Part shown: piece by piece, positions 25,699 through 34,206 of the stretch
Position numbering within the stretch: the first letter of the stretch is position 1
Layout of the letters: every line of letters starts with the position of its first letter
Origin: Flavonifractor sp. An100
GTDB lineage: Bacteria; Bacillota; Clostridia; Oscillospirales; Oscillospiraceae
DNA length: 64,000 nucleotides
NCBI RefSeq assembly: GCF_002161175.1
Contig: NZ_NFMA01000007.1
Location: 1 to 64,000 of the forward strand
Direction of reading: 5' to 3'
Notes under the pieces: model-generated
What the model saw: the letters and a program-made list of their open reading frames with translations, nothing else
Told to the model about the DNA's origin: nothing
The model's database searches: none
Position numbers and translations under genes: made by a program

Positions 25699-26748
25699 TT
25701 GACCCAATTGGAACAGCTGCCCATCCCTCTTTTGCTGTGGTACCGGGAACACGCCCGGGTCCTGCCCTGGCGGACCCACCCCACCCCTTACCGGGTTTGG
25801 ATTTCCGAAATTATGCTCCAACAGACCCGGGTGGCGGCGGTACTGGACTACTACCGGCGCTTTTTGGAGGAAGCTCCCACGGTGAAGGACCTGGCCCAGC
25901 TTCCGGAGGAACGGCTGATGAAGCTGTGGCAGGGCCTTGGCTACTACAGCCGGGCCCGGAACCTGCAGAAGGCGGCCCGGCAGATTATGGAGGAGTGGGG
26001 CGGAGTATTTCCAAATACTTATGAGGCCATCCGCTCCCTGGCGGGGGTGGGGGACTACACCGCCGGAGCCATCTCCTCCATCGCCTTTGGCCTGCCGGTT
26101 CCGGCGGTGGACGGCAACGTGCTGCGGGTGTGCGCCCGTGTGCGGGGGGACGACGCCGACATCTCCGCCCAGGCCACCAAGAAGCGGGTGACGAGGGACC
26201 TATCCCAGGTAATTCCCCTGGATGCCCCCGGGGCGTTTAATCAGGCCATGATGGAGCTGGGTGCCACCGTCTGCCTGCCCAACGGCGCCCCCCTGTGTGA
26301 CCGATGCCCGGTGTCCGGCTTCTGCCGTGCCTTTCAGGAGGGACGGACGGGGGAGCTGCCGGTGAAGGTGGCCAAGAAGGAGCGCCGGGTGGAGGAGCGG
26401 ACGGTCTACCTCTTTTTCTCCGGGGACCGGGTGGCCCTGCGCCGCCGGGGGAACAAGGGGCTACTGGCGGGGCTATGGGAATACCCCAATGAGCTTGCCG
26501 ACGGAACCCACTATCCTCAGGTCTGGGGGCTGTCTCCCGGACATCTGGAACGGGCCGGGACGGGCAAGCACATCTTTTCCCACATCGAGTGGCGCATGTC
26601 CGCCCTGGCGGGGGAACTGGAGGAGGGTACTCCCCTTCCCCAGGGCTGGGTGTGGGCCAGCCGGGAGGAGCTGCGCCAGGTCTACGCCATCCCCAACGCC
26701 TTCCAGGCCTTTGCCCCCCAGGTGGCCGCCCGCCTGGGCCCATTCTAA
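25699..26748 (+). CDS. mutY: A/G-specific adenine glycosylase
   Basis: The 349-residue protein shows the catalytic Glu in SEIMLQQTRV, the helix-hairpin-helix GVGDYTAGAISSIAFG with catalytic Asp in AVDGNVLRV, and a 4Fe-4S motif CLPNGAPLCDRCPVSGFC, with seven rather than six residues between the first two Cys. A C-terminal NUDIX-like domain (about 225-345) recognises 8-oxoG. It removes adenine opposite 8-oxoguanine. TTG 25699 was chosen because CAGGAGG lies six bases upstream and the protein then begins at the usual place; no ATG is available nearby. The radical SAM gene follows after 23 bases. Confidence 0.95.
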   Translation: MTQLEQLPIPLLLWYREHARVLPWRTHPTPYRVWISEIMLQQTRVAAVLDYYRRFLEEAPTVKDLAQLPEERLMKLWQGLGYYSRARNLQKAARQIMEEWGGVFPNTYEAIRSLAGVGDYTAGAISSIAFGLPVPAVDGNVLRVCARVRGDDADISAQATKKRVTRDLSQVIPLDAPGAFNQAMMELGATVCLPNGAPLCDRCPVSGFCRAFQEGRTGELPVKVAKKERRVEERTVYLFFSGDRVALRRRGNKGLLAGLWEYPNELADGTHYPQVWGLSPGHLERAGTGKHIFSHIEWRMSALAGELEEGTPLPQGWVWASREELRQVYAIPNAFQAFAPQVAARLGPF

Positions 26749-26771
26749 CTGTAAACAGGAGGGACCTTTCT

Positions 26772-27650
26772 GTGATCTGCCGTCAATGTCCCCGCGCCTG
26801 TGGGGCGGAGCGCACCCCGGAGAGGGGGCTGGGCCTGTGCCGGATGCCCCAGGCTCCGGTGGTGGCCCGGGCCGCCCTCCATCTGTGGGAGGAGCCCCCC
26901 ATTTCGGGGGAACGGGGGTCAGGAACCATCTTCTTTTCCGGCTGCTCCCTGGGCTGCGTCTTCTGTCAGAACGAGAAAATTAGCCACCAGGACTTCGGAA
27001 AACCCATCACCCTGGAGCGGCTGGGGCAGATCTGTGATGAGCTCATCGCCCAGGGCGCCCACAACATCAACTTCGTCAACCCCACCCACTACGCCCACGT
27101 GGTCTCCGCCCTGCTGGACGCCCACCCCCTGCCGGTTCCGGTGGTGTGGAACACCGGGGGCTACGACAGCGTGGACACCCTCCGCTCCCTGGAGGGGAAG
27201 GTGGACATCTACCTGCCCGACCTGAAATATCTGGACGGGACCACCGCCGCCCGCTACTCCGCCGTCTCCGACTACCCCCAGCGGGCTACCGAAGCCATCC
27301 GGGAGATGGTGCGCCAGACGGGCCCCTATGAGCTGGAAGAGGGGGGGCTCATGCGCCGTGGAGTCATCATTCGCCACTTGATCCTCCCTGGACAGGTCCA
27401 CCAGGCCAAGGCGGTGATGGACTGGGTGGCGGAGAGCTTTCCCCCGAAAACCGTCCTCTTTTCCCTCATGAGCCAGTACACCCCCTGGGGGGACCTGTCT
27501 GCCTGCCCGGAGGTCAACCGGCGGCTGCGGCCGGGAGAGATCCGGTCGGCCCAGGAGTACATGGCAAACCTGGGGCTGGAGGGGTTCACCCAGGAGCGCA
27601 CCTCCGCCAAGGAGGAGTACACGCCCCCCTTCGATCTCACGGGGGTATAA
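26772..27650 (+). CDS. PflX-like radical SAM protein (COG1313 type)
   Basis: The 292-residue protein starts with an extra Cys cluster (CRQCPRACGAER and LGLCRMP), then the radical SAM core GTIFFSGCSLGCVFCQNEKIS with CxxxCxxC. Later conserved parts are NFVNPTHYAHV, VWNTGGYDSVDTL and YLPDLKYLDG. This matches the PflX/COG1313 group related to pyruvate formate-lyase activases, whose substrate is unknown. GTG 26772 follows AGGAGGGACCTTTCT at good spacing; the longer frame lies inside mutY. Probably co-transcribed with mutY. Confidence 0.88.
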   Translation: MICRQCPRACGAERTPERGLGLCRMPQAPVVARAALHLWEEPPISGERGSGTIFFSGCSLGCVFCQNEKISHQDFGKPITLERLGQICDELIAQGAHNINFVNPTHYAHVVSALLDAHPLPVPVVWNTGGYDSVDTLRSLEGKVDIYLPDLKYLDGTTAARYSAVSDYPQRATEAIREMVRQTGPYELEEGGLMRRGVIIRHLILPGQVHQAKAVMDWVAESFPPKTVLFSLMSQYTPWGDLSACPEVNRRLRPGEIRSAQEYMANLGLEGFTQERTSAKEEYTPPFDLTGV

Positions 27651-27653
27651 GGA

Positions 27654-27696
27654 AACCGGACCGGGAGGTTTGTTACCTTCCGGTCCGGTTTTTGTT
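27654..27696 (+). terminator. terminator after the PflX-like gene
   Basis: AACCGGACCGG pairs with CCGGTCCGGTT with an additional GAGG/CCTT, followed by TTTGTTATTTT. The rlmH gene ends just beyond, on the opposite strand. Confidence 0.85.
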
Positions 27697-27699
27697 ATT

Positions 27700-28182
27700 T
27701 TATTTGTGGTAGGAGGAGCCCTCGTTGATTTTAAAGGCGCGGTAGATCTGTTCCAGTACCATCACCCGGGCCAGGTGGTGGGGGAAGGTCATGGGGGACA
27801 TGGACAACCGCACCCAGGCCTCCCGCTTCAGCCCCTCCGACAGGCCGTAGGAGCCTCCAATGACGAACACCAGGTGCTTTCCCGACCCCTGGGCCCACTG
27901 TCCCATCAGCCGGGCCAGCTGGGGACTGGAATACTCCTTCCCCTCCACGCACAGGCAAACCAGACTGGCGCTGGGGGGGAGCTTGCTCCGGATGGCGGCC
28001 CCCTCCTTCTCCAGGGCGGCGTCGATCTGTCCCTGGGAGGGGTTGGCAGGCAGCTTCTCCTCGGGCAGCTCCGTCACCGTCAGCTTGCAGTAGGCGGACA
28101 GCCGCTTTTCATATTCCTGGCAGGCCTGGAGGTAAAATTTCTCCTTCAGCTTGCCCACACAGATCAGATGTACACTCAGCAC
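27700..28182 (-). CDS. rlmH: 23S rRNA (pseudouridine1915-N3)-methyltransferase
   Basis: A 160-residue SPOUT-class protein. It starts LSVHLICVGKLKEKFY and has LCVEGKEYSS, HLVFVIGGSYGLSEGL (the SAM-binding knot) and the conserved C-terminal PHHLARVMVLEQIYRAFKINEGSSYHK. It methylates pseudouridine 1915 in helix 69. The start is GTG 28182, overlapping the TGA of the upstream MBL gene by seven bases, with GAGGGAGG upstream; translation is probably coupled. Confidence 0.97.
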   Translation of the reverse strand: MLSVHLICVGKLKEKFYLQACQEYEKRLSAYCKLTVTELPEEKLPANPSQGQIDAALEKEGAAIRSKLPPSASLVCLCVEGKEYSSPQLARLMGQWAQGSGKHLVFVIGGSYGLSEGLKREAWVRLSMSPMTFPHHLARVMVLEQIYRAFKINEGSSYHK

Positions 28183-29015
28183 AGCGCCGCCTCCCTCAGC
28201 CGGAAGGCCACGGTGTCCCTTCCCCGCTCCAGGCGGTACACCGGCCCCAGATCGCCCCGGGGGGCCACCGCCAGGGACACATCCCGCTCCGGGTCACAGC
28301 CCATGGCCTGTAGACGGCGGCACACTACCTCCCGGGCGTGGGCAGGGGTGTTGTTTTCCGCCGACAGGTGGGCCAGCACCAGGGTTCGGGTGCCGGACTG
28401 GACGGCCAGGGCGGCCAGCTCCGCCCCCGCCTCGTTGGACAGATGTCCGTAGTCCCCCAGTACCCGCCGCTTCAGGGGGTAGGGGTAGGGGCCGGACCGG
28501 ACCCAGTCCTCGTCGTGGTTGGCCTCACAGGCCAGCAAATCGCAGCCCTCCGCCGCCCGGCGCACCTCCGGGGTGATGTGGCCCAGGTCGGTACACAGCA
28601 CCATGCGGCTCCCCTCCGCGGAGATGGAGTAGCCTACGCTCCCCGCCGCGTCGTGGGGGGTGGGGAAGGACTCCACCCACAGCCCTCCGATCTGCACCCC
28701 CGTGCCCGGCTCCTGACGGCGGAGCAGGTCCTCCACAAAGGGCACCCGACGGTTGATCTCCCCGCAGGTGGGAGCGGAGGCGTAAATGGGAACGCGGAGC
28801 TTTTTGGTCAGCACCGGCAGGCCGGAGATATGGTCGTGGTGCTCATGGGTGATGAGGACGGCGGAGATCCGGACCGGGTCCACCCCCAGGGCCTTTAGAC
28901 CGGTGGTGATGCGCCGGGCGGAGATACCCGCGTCCAGCAGGATATGGGTGTCCCCCCAGGAGACCAGGGCGGCGTTGCCGCTGGACCCACTGGCCAGGGT
29001 AGTAAATGTCAGCAC
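28176..29015 (-). CDS. MBL-fold metallohydrolase, WalJ/YycJ-like
   Basis: The 279-residue protein begins LTFTTLASGSSGNAALV and contains the metal motif THEHHDHISG, a later His in FPTPHDAAGSVGY, and DYGHLSNEAGAELA. This is the YycJ/WalJ pattern. In Firmicutes such proteins lie near walRK and have been linked to cell-wall and DNA-end processing; here the only partner visible is rlmH, a common neighbour. GTG 29015 follows AAGGAGGGG at normal spacing; the longer frame crosses the murA terminator. The gene overlaps rlmH by seven bases. Confidence 0.9.
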   Translation of the reverse strand: MLTFTTLASGSSGNAALVSWGDTHILLDAGISARRITTGLKALGVDPVRISAVLITHEHHDHISGLPVLTKKLRVPIYASAPTCGEINRRVPFVEDLLRRQEPGTGVQIGGLWVESFPTPHDAAGSVGYSISAEGSRMVLCTDLGHITPEVRRAAEGCDLLACEANHDEDWVRSGPYPYPLKRRVLGDYGHLSNEAGAELAALAVQSGTRTLVLAHLSAENNTPAHAREVVCRRLQAMGCDPERDVSLAVAPRGDLGPVYRLERGRDTVAFRLREAALC

Positions 29016-29063
29016 ATTTGCCCCTCCTTTGTTCCCCCACGGGCAGACCCGGGCGGCCGGATT

Positions 29064-29105
29064 CCATAAAAAATGGACGGCCGCGACTGGGCCGCCCATC
29101 CATTT
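29064..29105 (-). terminator. murA terminator
   Basis: On the minus strand AAATGGA pairs with TCCATTT, and an inner GGCC/GGCC stem closes a six-to-seven-base loop. A TTTTTTATGG run follows. It lies nine bases after the murA stop. Confidence 0.8.
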
Positions 29106-29113
29106 GCTGTTTC

Positions 29114-30409
29114 TCAGCCCACCTGGGCCTGGGTCTCCTCGTCGGATACGGTAATGGTGCGGATATCCGCCCCCACCCGGGAGAGCTTTTCCACCAAAGT
29201 CTCGTAGCCCCGCTCAATATGGTGGATGGCGTCAATCTCCGTCACGCCCTGGGCAGACAGCCCGGCGATGACCATGGCGGCCCCTGCCCGCAGGTCGCAG
29301 GCGTGGACGGGGGCTCCGGTGAGCTTGTCCACCCCCTCGATGACGGCCACCTTGCCGTCCACCTGGATGCGGGCCCCCATACGGCGGAACTCGTCCACGT
29401 AGCGGTAGCGGTTCTCCCAGACGCCCTCGGTGAGCACACTGGTCCCCCGGGCCAGACACAGCACCGCGGCGATCTGGGGCTGCATGTCAGTGGGGAAGCC
29501 GGGGTAGGGCATGGTCTTCACATTCACCCGGCTGATGGGGCCGGTGCGGCGGACCAGGACGGCGTCATCCTGCTCCTCCACGTCCACTCCCATCTCCACC
29601 AGCTTGGCGGTGATGCAGTCCAGGTGCTTGGGGATCACGTTTTTGATGAGCACCTCGCCCCCGGCGGCGGCCACAGCGGCCATATAGGTGCCCGCCTCGA
29701 TCTGATCGGGGATGATGGAGTAGGTGCCTCCGCGCAGGCGGTCCACACCCCGGATCTTGATCACATCGGTGCCGGCGCCCATGATGTCGGCCCCCATGGA
29801 GTTTAAGAAGTTGGCCAGGTCCACGATGTGGGGCTCCTTGGCGGCGTTTTCAATGACGGTCATGCCCTTGGCCAGGGCGGCGGCCAGCATGATGTTCATA
29901 GTGGCCCCCACGGATACCATATCCAAATAGACCTGCCCCCCGGACAGCCGTCCGCCGCCGGGGACCTGGGCGCAGATGAGGCCGTTGCGTACATCCACCT
30001 CGGCCCCCATGGCCACAAAGCCCTTGATGTGCTGGTCAATGGGCCGTCCACCCAGGTCACAGCCACCGGGCAGCGGCACCTCGGCCCAGCCAAAGCGGCC
30101 CAATAGGGCCCCCACCAGATAATAGCTGGCACGGATCTTCCGGGCCAGCTCGTAGGGAACCTGACGGTTCCGGATATGGGTGCAGTCCACGTCCACCGTA
30201 GTCCGGTTGACGGTACGCACGTCCGCCCCCAGCTCCCGAAGGATCTGGAGGATCAAAGTCACATCGCTGATTTGGGGAATATTTTCAATGCGGCAAGTCC
30301 CGTCCACCATCAGGGCGGCGGGGATGATGGCCACAGCGGCATTTTTCGCGCCGCTGATCTCAATGGTCCCGTGGAGAGGATTCCCTCCCCGGATCTGATA
30401 CTTGGTCAA
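29114..30409 (-). CDS. murA: UDP-N-acetylglucosamine 1-carboxyvinyltransferase
   Basis: A 431-residue EPSP-synthase-fold enzyme catalysing the first committed step of peptidoglycan synthesis. It begins TKYQIRGGNPLHGTIEISGAKNA. The catalytic Cys (fosfomycin target) is in PLPGGCDLGGRPIDQH, and FPTDMQPQ is also present. TTG 30409 is chosen: AAAGAGGG lies seven bases upstream, while the GTG at 30418 sits directly on that site. The gene is preceded by its own promoter in the hemW-murA gap. Confidence 0.96.
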   Translation of the reverse strand: MTKYQIRGGNPLHGTIEISGAKNAAVAIIPAALMVDGTCRIENIPQISDVTLILQILRELGADVRTVNRTTVDVDCTHIRNRQVPYELARKIRASYYLVGALLGRFGWAEVPLPGGCDLGGRPIDQHIKGFVAMGAEVDVRNGLICAQVPGGGRLSGGQVYLDMVSVGATMNIMLAAALAKGMTVIENAAKEPHIVDLANFLNSMGADIMGAGTDVIKIRGVDRLRGGTYSIIPDQIEAGTYMAAVAAAGGEVLIKNVIPKHLDCITAKLVEMGVDVEEQDDAVLVRRTGPISRVNVKTMPYPGFPTDMQPQIAAVLCLARGTSVLTEGVWENRYRYVDEFRRMGARIQVDGKVAVIEGVDKLTGAPVHACDLRAGAAMVIAGLSAQGVTEIDAIHHIERGYETLVEKLSRVGADIRTITVSDEETQAQVG

Positions 30410-30536
30410 ATCATGCACCCTCTTTGAGCCGCAACAGGCGGCATCGTATGAAAATATGGCAAGCAGCCATATGTAATCGTTTGTTCATCTGGTCCGGACC
30501 GCTAACCCTTGGGGCAACGGGTCCCTAACCTTATAT

Positions 30537-30565
30537 AGTATATCATTATTATGTCCACTTGGCAA
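30537..30565 (-). promoter_or_regulatory. murA promoter
   Basis: TTGCCA and TATACT on the minus strand are 17 bases apart. The leader downstream can form ATATGGC/GCCATAT (30454-30472). The rest of the 277-base gap 30410-30686 holds only a weak hairpin after hemW (near 30617-30643). Confidence 0.65.
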
Positions 30566-30686
30566 ATTATTTTGCACGTTCTGCTGCAAATCGTCAAGTT
30601 GAATGGGAGGGGCACAAAAAAATGGGGGGTCTCTGTCCATTTCTGGGAAAATTTTTTGTCAAAAATCGTACCTTCTTTCCAGACTG

Positions 30687-31931
30687 TCAGTTCTTTTGCC
30701 GTGCATACTGTTCCCGGGCCTTGGGCAACAGGTCGGCCAGGTCTCCCTGGCGCTGCCGCTCCAGCAGGTCACCAATGAGCTGGTTGGACACCAAAAAGCC
30801 CTTGGGCGTCAGCCGCCAGCGGCCCTCAGGGGTCTTCTGAGCCCAGCCCTGGACCTGGAACTCCATCAGGCGCTGCTCCAGGGGGGCAAAGTCCATAAAG
30901 TAGTCGCTGCGGTATTCCCACTCCTCGATGCCCCGGGCGGTACGCAGGCGGAGCATCAGGTACTCCCCGCACCGCTCCCGGCGTGGGATCAACTCCTCGT
31001 TGTCGATGATGCTCCCCCCGTTGAGTACTCCATCGATATAGGCGTCCAGGTCCCGGACAAAGGAGTAGCGCCGGCCGCCGAAGTCGGAGTGGGCCCCGGG
31101 TCCAAAGCCGATGTAGGGCTGGGTGAGCCAGTAGCGCAGGTTGTGTCGGGACTCGTAGCCGGGCTTGGCGAAGTTGGAGATCTCATACTGGGGGTAGCCC
31201 GCCCGGGCCAGCCGGCCCACCGTCCACAGGTACTCGTCGGCCTGGAGGTCGTCGTCGGGCAGCTGTTCCCCCGCCGCCACCCGGGCGCAGAGGGGAGTGC
31301 CCTCCTCCACCTTCAAGCCGTAACAGGACAGATGCTGGGGGATGAGGGAGAGGGCGTGCTCCACCGTGGCCTTCCAGCTGTCCATGGTCTGGCCGGGCAG
31401 GCCGTAAATGAGATCCAGAGACAAATTTTTAAACCGGGCCTTCTTGGCCGCCGCCACCGCCTCGTCCACCTGGCGGGCGGTGTGGGGCCGGTGGATGGCA
31501 TTCAGTTCCTCCTGGCTGGCCGACTGCATCCCCATGGACAGGCGGTTAAATCCCGCCTTCCGAAGGGCCTTGAGCCCCTTCAGGGTGACGCTGTCCGGGT
31601 TGGCCTCCAGGGTGATCTCCGCCCCCTTCTCAACCTGAAACAGCTTCTGTACCGCCCCCAGCAGCTCCCGCAGCCGCTTTTCCCCATAATAGCTGGGAGT
31701 GCCGCCGCCAAAGTAAATGGTATCCACCAAAATCCCCTGGGCCAGAGGGGCGGTCTCATTCAAGTGGGCCAGGAGGGCCTTCTGATACCGGTCCATCTCC
31801 TTCTCCCGCCCAGCCAGAGAGTAGAAGTCGCAGTAGTCGCACTTGCTGCGGCAAAAGGGGATGTGGATGTAAATTCCCAGCTTGTCCCCCTTGCCCAGCT
31901 GGGCTGTGGGGGCTTTTTTCCGTCCGAACAT
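30687..31931 (-). CDS. hemW: radical SAM family haem chaperone HemW
   Basis: The 414-residue protein has the radical SAM motif YIHIPFCRSKCDYCDFYS, the SAM motif YFGGGTPS, and GLPGQT. The DYCDF form (Cys-x-x-Cys-Asp/Phe) is typical of HemW rather than true coproporphyrinogen oxidase. A HemN C-terminal domain (about 300-400) with NLRYW is present. HemW is thought to deliver haem to respiratory proteins. ATG 31931 has AAAGGAGGGCGG upstream; the longer frame extends into an AT-rich region. Same strand as murA, but murA has its own promoter. Confidence 0.9.
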   Translation of the reverse strand: MFGRKKAPTAQLGKGDKLGIYIHIPFCRSKCDYCDFYSLAGREKEMDRYQKALLAHLNETAPLAQGILVDTIYFGGGTPSYYGEKRLRELLGAVQKLFQVEKGAEITLEANPDSVTLKGLKALRKAGFNRLSMGMQSASQEELNAIHRPHTARQVDEAVAAAKKARFKNLSLDLIYGLPGQTMDSWKATVEHALSLIPQHLSCYGLKVEEGTPLCARVAAGEQLPDDDLQADEYLWTVGRLARAGYPQYEISNFAKPGYESRHNLRYWLTQPYIGFGPGAHSDFGGRRYSFVRDLDAYIDGVLNGGSIIDNEELIPRRERCGEYLMLRLRTARGIEEWEYRSDYFMDFAPLEQRLMEFQVQGWAQKTPEGRWRLTPKGFLVSNQLIGDLLERQRQGDLADLLPKAREQYARQKN

Positions 31932-32032
31932 GGGGCCGCCCTCCTTTGTTTTCTCCGATATTATATCCAATTTGCCGAATTTTGCAACTATTCCCCGGCT
32001 TTCTCCATGGAAAACCAATTTTTTCTTCAAAT

Positions 32033-32096
32033 TGTAAAGCTACCTTGACAGGAAATGTAAAGTTCGCTATACTTATATTGTAAAGTAAGCTTTACT
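32033..32096. repeat. phased TGTAAAG repeats around the HTH-cassette promoter
   Basis: TGTAAAG occurs at 32033-32039, 32056-32062 and 32079-32085, exactly 23 bases apart. An inverted CTTTAC at 32090-32095 forms GTAAAG/CTTTAC with the third copy. The repeats flank and overlap the -35/-10 boxes and are candidate binding sites for the HTH regulator just downstream. Confidence 0.65.
32045..32073 (+). promoter_or_regulatory. promoter of the HTH/membrane-protein cassette
   Basis: Perfect TTGACA and TATACT separated by 17 bases, 44 bases upstream of the GTG start. A TGTAAAG repeat lies inside the spacer. Confidence 0.8.
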
Positions 32097-32116
32097 TATT
32101 GAGGGGAGGGACTTGG

Positions 32117-32320
32117 GTGACCAATCGAATTGCAGAGCTTCGAAAGGGGCGACGCATCTCCCAGGCGGAGCTGGCCGACGCCGTGGATGTGACCCGGCAG
32201 ACCATCATCTCCCTGGAGAGCGGGCGGTACAATGCCTCCCTGCTGCTGGCCCACCGCATCGCCCGGTATTTTGGCCTGACCATTGAGGAAGTATTCCTGT
32301 TTGAGGAGGATACGCCATGA
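32117..32320 (+). CDS. XRE-family HTH transcriptional regulator
   Basis: A 67-residue single-domain Cro/C1-type HTH protein: RIAELRKGRRISQAELADAVDVTRQTIISLESGRYNASLLLAHRIARYFGLTIEEVF. This form is common beside small membrane proteins. GTG 32117 follows GAGGGGAGGG; TTG at 32099 is too early. Its TGA overlaps the next ATG (ATGA), so the two genes are translationally coupled. Probably autoregulates through the phased repeats upstream. Confidence 0.93.
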   Translation: MTNRIAELRKGRRISQAELADAVDVTRQTIISLESGRYNASLLLAHRIARYFGLTIEEVFLFEEDTP

Positions 32321-32730
32321 AAATAGGGTGTCGAAAACCCAGCAAATTTGAGTGGATCTTTTGTCTGCTGCTGATCCCGGTTGGAATTTATTTTACTGAT
32401 CTCCGGCATTACAGTCAGACACTTTCCAGTATAGGTCTGGGAGGAGGGGTAGGCGCGCTGATCGGCCTTTCCTGGAGCCGGTACCGCTACCACAGACTCT
32501 CCCCAGAAGAGAAGCGGGAGCAGGATCGGATGGAGCGGGATGAGCGAAACCGGGCCATTCAGGAAAAAGCCGCCACATTTAGCTGGCGTGTGCTGCTCTT
32601 TGCCCTACTCGGGGCCGCCGTACTATGCATGGAAATCCAGATCAGTAGTGCCTCGTTGTGCTTTGCCCTGATCGTATTGGGCGTGGGAGCAAATCTTGGA
32701 GCCATGGCCTGGTTCCGGCACAGGATGTAA
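32317..32730 (+). CDS. DUF2178-like small membrane protein A
   Basis: A 137-residue protein with four predicted membrane segments in two pairs (about 14-27/40-53 and 88-101/108-130). They flank a cytoplasmic loop with EEKREQDRMERDERNRAIQEKAA. The ERDERN-AI-EKAA block is shared with the next protein and resembles DUF2178-type membrane proteins. The ATG overlaps the regulator stop. It probably acts with its paralogue as a membrane complex controlled by the regulator. The function is unknown. Confidence 0.85.
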   Translation: MKIGCRKPSKFEWIFCLLLIPVGIYFTDLRHYSQTLSSIGLGGGVGALIGLSWSRYRYHRLSPEEKREQDRMERDERNRAIQEKAATFSWRVLLFALLGAAVLCMEIQISSASLCFALIVLGVGANLGAMAWFRHRM

Positions 32731-32742
32731 GGAGGGAGCACC

Positions 32743-33171
32743 ATGAAGGGAACTCGCATTGGCAACACCTATCTGCCCGCCTTTGGTCTGGTGGCAGCTG
32801 TGGGACTGGGAGTGGCAGCTATGATTCTGGGGGACCAACTGGCCTCCTCCATCAGCGGGCTGTGCTTTGGCCTGGCAGGGGCGGTGGGCGGCCTGTCGGG
32901 CAGCCGACTGGCTATGGCCCACTTCGACCGTACCTGGACGGAGGAGCAGCGCAAGGAGCTTGAGCGGGCGGAACGGGACGAACGGAATATAGCCATCCGG
33001 GAAAAAGCGGCCTATTCCAGCTGGTACTGGACCTTATATCTGCTGTGGGGTGTCTTTTTCCTCACGTTGATTTTGGGCAGCGGCTTTCCCACCGCCCTGG
33101 TGTCGGTGGTCATCGTGCTCCACTGTGTATTCTACATGGTGAACATGAACCGCTGGACCAAACGGCTATGA
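32743..33171 (+). CDS. DUF2178-like small membrane protein B
   Basis: A 142-residue paralogue of the preceding protein with the same plan: two N-terminal membrane segments, a charged loop containing EERDERNIAIREKAAYSS-type sequence (ERAERDERNIAIREKAA), and two C-terminal segments ending MNRWTKRL. The ATG follows AAGGAGGGAGCACC. Its stop overlaps the start of the RluA-family gene (ATGA), so this regulatory cassette and an RNA-modifying enzyme share one coupled transcript. Confidence 0.85.
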   Translation: MKGTRIGNTYLPAFGLVAAVGLGVAAMILGDQLASSISGLCFGLAGAVGGLSGSRLAMAHFDRTWTEEQRKELERAERDERNIAIREKAAYSSWYWTLYLLWGVFFLTLILGSGFPTALVSVVIVLHCVFYMVNMNRWTKRL

Positions 33172-34076
33172 CCCGCCGGCTGGAGCTGCCCGTCACAGCG
33201 GAGCTGGCGGGCACTCGGGTAGACACCCTGCTGAAAAAGCACCTGGGCCTGTCGGGGACGGTGGTGCGGCGGGTGAAGTGGCTCCCCGATGGGATTTGGG
33301 TGGATGGGGAACGGGTGAACACCCGGTTTTGTCCCCGGGAGGGCCAGGTGCTGTCGGTGCGGCTGTCCGACCCCGAGCGGCGCAGTGGCATTGTACCGGC
33401 CCCCGGTCCCCTGAATATTGTCTACGAGGACCAGGACCTGCTGGTGCTCAACAAGGCCCCGGGGGTCCCCGTCCACCCCGGACCGGGCCACTTTTCCGAT
33501 ACAATTGGTAATTTTCTTCTCCATTATTACGATCAAACGGGGGTGGAGGACGACTTCCACCCGGTACACCGGCTGGACCGGGGGACCTCCGGCCTGCTGG
33601 CGGTGGCCAAGCACCCCCACGCCCAGGAGGTATTGAAGAACCAGCTCCACACCGACCAGTTCCGCCGGGAGTATCTGGCGGTGTGTGTGGGCATACCGGA
33701 GCCCCGGACCGGAGTGGTGGATGCCCCCCTGGGGCCAAAACCGGACTCTCTGGTGGAGCAGATGGTCCGCCCTGACGGCAAGCCAGCCCGCACCGGGTAC
33801 CGCTTGGTGCAGACCCACGGGGACTTCTCCCTTCTCCATCTGGTCCTGGACACCGGCCGCACCCACCAGATCCGGGTCCACATGGCTCACCTGGGGCACC
33901 CGCTGGTGGGGGACTTTCTCTACGGCACCGAGGACCCCCGCCTCATTTCCCGGCCGGCCCTCCACTCCTGGCGCCTGTCCCTAGTCCACCCCGTCACCCG
34001 AAAGGCACTGTCCTTCACCGCCCCCCTTCCCCAGGACATGGCCCGTCTTTTGGCCTGCCCTCCCGGGGACATTTGA
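33168..34076 (+). CDS. RluA-family 23S rRNA pseudouridine synthase
   Basis: The 302-residue protein has an N-terminal S4-like RNA-binding part (TRVDTLLKKHLGLSGTVVRRVKWLPDGIWVDGERVN) and the RluA catalytic motif VHRLDRGTSGLLAVAK with the catalytic Asp. Later come GRTHQIRVHMAHLGHPLVGDFLYG. RluA/RluC/RluD specificity cannot be assigned. ATG 33168 overlaps the preceding gene's stop; the longer frame lies inside that gene. Confidence 0.93.
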   Translation: MTRRLELPVTAELAGTRVDTLLKKHLGLSGTVVRRVKWLPDGIWVDGERVNTRFCPREGQVLSVRLSDPERRSGIVPAPGPLNIVYEDQDLLVLNKAPGVPVHPGPGHFSDTIGNFLLHYYDQTGVEDDFHPVHRLDRGTSGLLAVAKHPHAQEVLKNQLHTDQFRREYLAVCVGIPEPRTGVVDAPLGPKPDSLVEQMVRPDGKPARTGYRLVQTHGDFSLLHLVLDTGRTHQIRVHMAHLGHPLVGDFLYGTEDPRLISRPALHSWRLSLVHPVTRKALSFTAPLPQDMARLLACPPGDI

Positions 34077-34206
34077 CCAACTGACTCCTTCCAGGATTTT
34101 ACTGTCCCAACTTCATTTCCGTCAAAAGTCTCTGGAAATCCAGGGGCTGGTATGATATACTTTGGGCAGAATAATTCCGTCACACTATACTTAGGAGGTC
34201 ATGTGT

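Noticed and set aside
32099-32101. TTG start for the HTH regulator
   Set aside because: It precedes the GAGGGGAGGG ribosome site; GTG at 32117 is correctly spaced.
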